The notes under the pieces are model-generated. The model was not told the origin of the DNA. It was given only the letters and a program-made list of their open reading frames with translations, and did not search any database. A DNA stretch of 64,000 nucleotides from Portunus trituberculatus (Eukaryota; Arthropoda; Malacostraca; Decapoda; Portunidae). How positions within the stretch are numbered: position 1 is the stretch's first letter; every line of letters starts with the position of its first letter. The stretch covers positions 16,822,634 to 16,886,633 of the forward strand of contig NC_059287.1 in assembly GCF_017591435.1 (NCBI RefSeq), written 5' to 3'. This document shows, piece after piece, positions 62,971 to 64,000 of this stretch. Both the position numbers and the translations under genes were made by a program.

Positions 62971-63078
62971 ATGTTGGAGTGAAAAAATATTAATGTCATC
63001 ACCATTTTTCCTGCGTTATGTTTCCTAGAATTATAACATCCCTTGAGTATCATAAACCAGATTACATTACGCCGCGCC

Positions 63079-63931
63079 TACAGGGTGAGACAAAAAAGTA
63101 GGCGGCGGTTGTTACAGGGTGAGGCGGAAGTTGTATGTGGCTGTTGCTGTGTTAGAGAGATTAGTGTTTACAGGGTCTTGTCAGAAGGTGTGGTTGTTTT
63201 TGAGTCATTAGGATTACTGGTTGATGAAGGAAAAATGGTTACAGGGTGAGTCAAAAAGTAGATACTGGTTGTTACAGGCGACTCGGAAGTTATATTTAGT
63301 GGTACGTTATAGAGAACACTCCGTTGTTGTTGTTTTTTACAGAGTGAGTCAGAAGTTCTTGTTTGGTGAGTTACAAGATCAGTGGTTACAGGGTGAAGCA
63401 GGAATACTTTAGTTGTTGTTGTCGTTTTTTTTTCATGTCCTGGTCTATAGCACCTGTAGGCAACTTGAAGAGTATTGGAATCGTTGTTAAGCTTCCGCCC
63501 ATTAGTGGCGCAGGCAATTTTATTTATAGTGGTACCCATATTAGAGCCCATATCACCACCCAAGCGCATCTTTGGTGTAACCACCTAGAACCTGGGTATC
63601 ATCGTGACATGTAGGGAACTTTAAACTACTCGACAAATGGCAAAGTTTCAAGGCCGTACGTGGTGGGATTTGAACCTGCCCGATCCCACGTTCAGCACCC
63701 TATTCATGTCTCATTTATTTTATATACATGGGAAATGACAAATACTCATAGTAATTGTTATAGTTTGAGTCACCAAGTGTAGCTAAAACATTAAGTTCTT
63801 TAATGGTACAGAGTGAACCATGAACAACAGGACAAGTCAGAAATATTATTGGTACAGCGTGAATAAGAAGTCCAAATATTTACAGAATGAACCAGAAATA
63901 GAAGCGGCAATTACAGATTGAGTCACTAATG
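63079..63931 (+). repeat. Decayed array of a TTACAGGGTGAGTCAGAAGT core, at least 12 copies
   Basis: Copies near 63,079, 63,112, 63,168, 63,239, 63,271, 63,337, 63,386, then after an inserted SINE-2, 63,758, 63,806, 63,851, 63,879 and 63,910. All are on the plus strand. Most conserved is TACAGGGTGAGTCA followed by AAAGT or GAAGT; spacing varies from about 28 to 71 bp. The core resembles the CAGGGT-type ends of Tc1/mariner-like elements, but no inverted copy was seen. Confidence 0.8.
63433..63702 (-). mobile_element. SINE-2, tRNA-derived, copy 2, inserted in the TACAGGGTGAGTC array
   Basis: Minus strand: box B GGTTCAAATCC (63,666-63,676); a body matching 29,556-29,840 (GGTGGTTACACCAAAGATGC, GGTGATATGGGCTC, ACTAATGGGCGGAAGC); tail CTATAGACCAGGACATGAAA into poly-A. 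Compared with the 29.6-kb copy, bases between box A and box B are missing and box A is not recognisable, so this copy is probably silent. Confidence 0.82.
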
Positions 63932-64000
63932 AGAACACGGGGGAGTGATGCTATAGAAAACATTGCTAGAGAGACTGAAGTGTGTGAGGCAATTTGGCAT

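Noticed and set aside
63079..63931. CRISPR-like array
   Set aside because: The repeat is degenerate and irregularly spaced, the genome is eukaryotic, and no cas gene is present.

Overview
This is eukaryotic DNA with no protein-coding host gene that I can support. The organism is most likely a crustacean, and probably a decapod such as a crab. That is an inference from three things seen here: extreme density of GA/CT and AC/GT microsatellites, repeated blocks of the arthropod telomere motif TTAGG, and a mix of tRNA-derived SINEs, TTAA-flanked MITEs and Jockey-type reverse transcriptase remnants. There are no bacterial-style genes, rRNA or intact tRNA genes. Most long open frames (SLSLSL, RERERE, HTHTHT, CVCVCV, SSSSS and VVVVV proteins) are translations of simple repeats and were not called as genes.

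Layout. 0-5.6 kb: microsatellites, a 63-bp purine minisatellite (1.2-1.6 kb), a truncated SINE (2.6 kb) and a decayed ~150-bp tandem repeat (2.8-4.0 kb). 5.6-13.7 kb: four AGGTCA half-sites at 10-bp spacing (5.63 kb), a family-B MITE tract (6.5-7.1 kb), a 440-bp AC array (8.2-8.6 kb), a tRNA-like SINE head between GT arrays (11.2 kb), a 22-bp minisatellite (12.7-13.0 kb), and a flank-plus-(CT)n module duplicated at 6.0 and 13.4 kb. 13.7-30 kb: a 123-bp tandem repeat (17.5-18.0 kb), TTAA MITEs (17.1, 20.7, 24.7, 25.7 kb), a complete-looking SINE-1 (24.3-24.5 kb), TTAGG-like blocks and SINE-2 (29.6-29.8 kb). 30-44 kb: several arrays in which microsatellites and their flanks were amplified together, the most promoter-like sequence in the window (four TGACGTCA and three CCAAT, alternating at 40-bp spacing, 32.28-32.41 kb), very long CT/AC arrays (37 kb), a TTAGG higher-order repeat, and a GC-box/CCAAT/E2F-like cluster (39.7-39.84 kb). 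44-56.6 kb: an RTE-like RT scrap, TTAA MITEs inside a 147-bp repeat, a TATA-like site, long AC/GT and CT/GA inverted pairs, and two blocks with TTAGG on the opposite strand. 56.7-58.0 kb: a broken Jockey-type element on the minus strand. 58-64 kb: more microsatellites, then a decayed array of at least 12 copies of a TACAGGGTGAGTCA core, split by a second SINE-2.

No pathway or operon can be described. The biology here is repeat biology: at least two MITE families, at least two tRNA-SINE families, two RT families, and repeated capture and co-amplification of microsatellites. The best candidates for real function are the CRE/CCAAT array near 32.3 kb and, less strongly, the promoter-like cluster near 39.8 kb.
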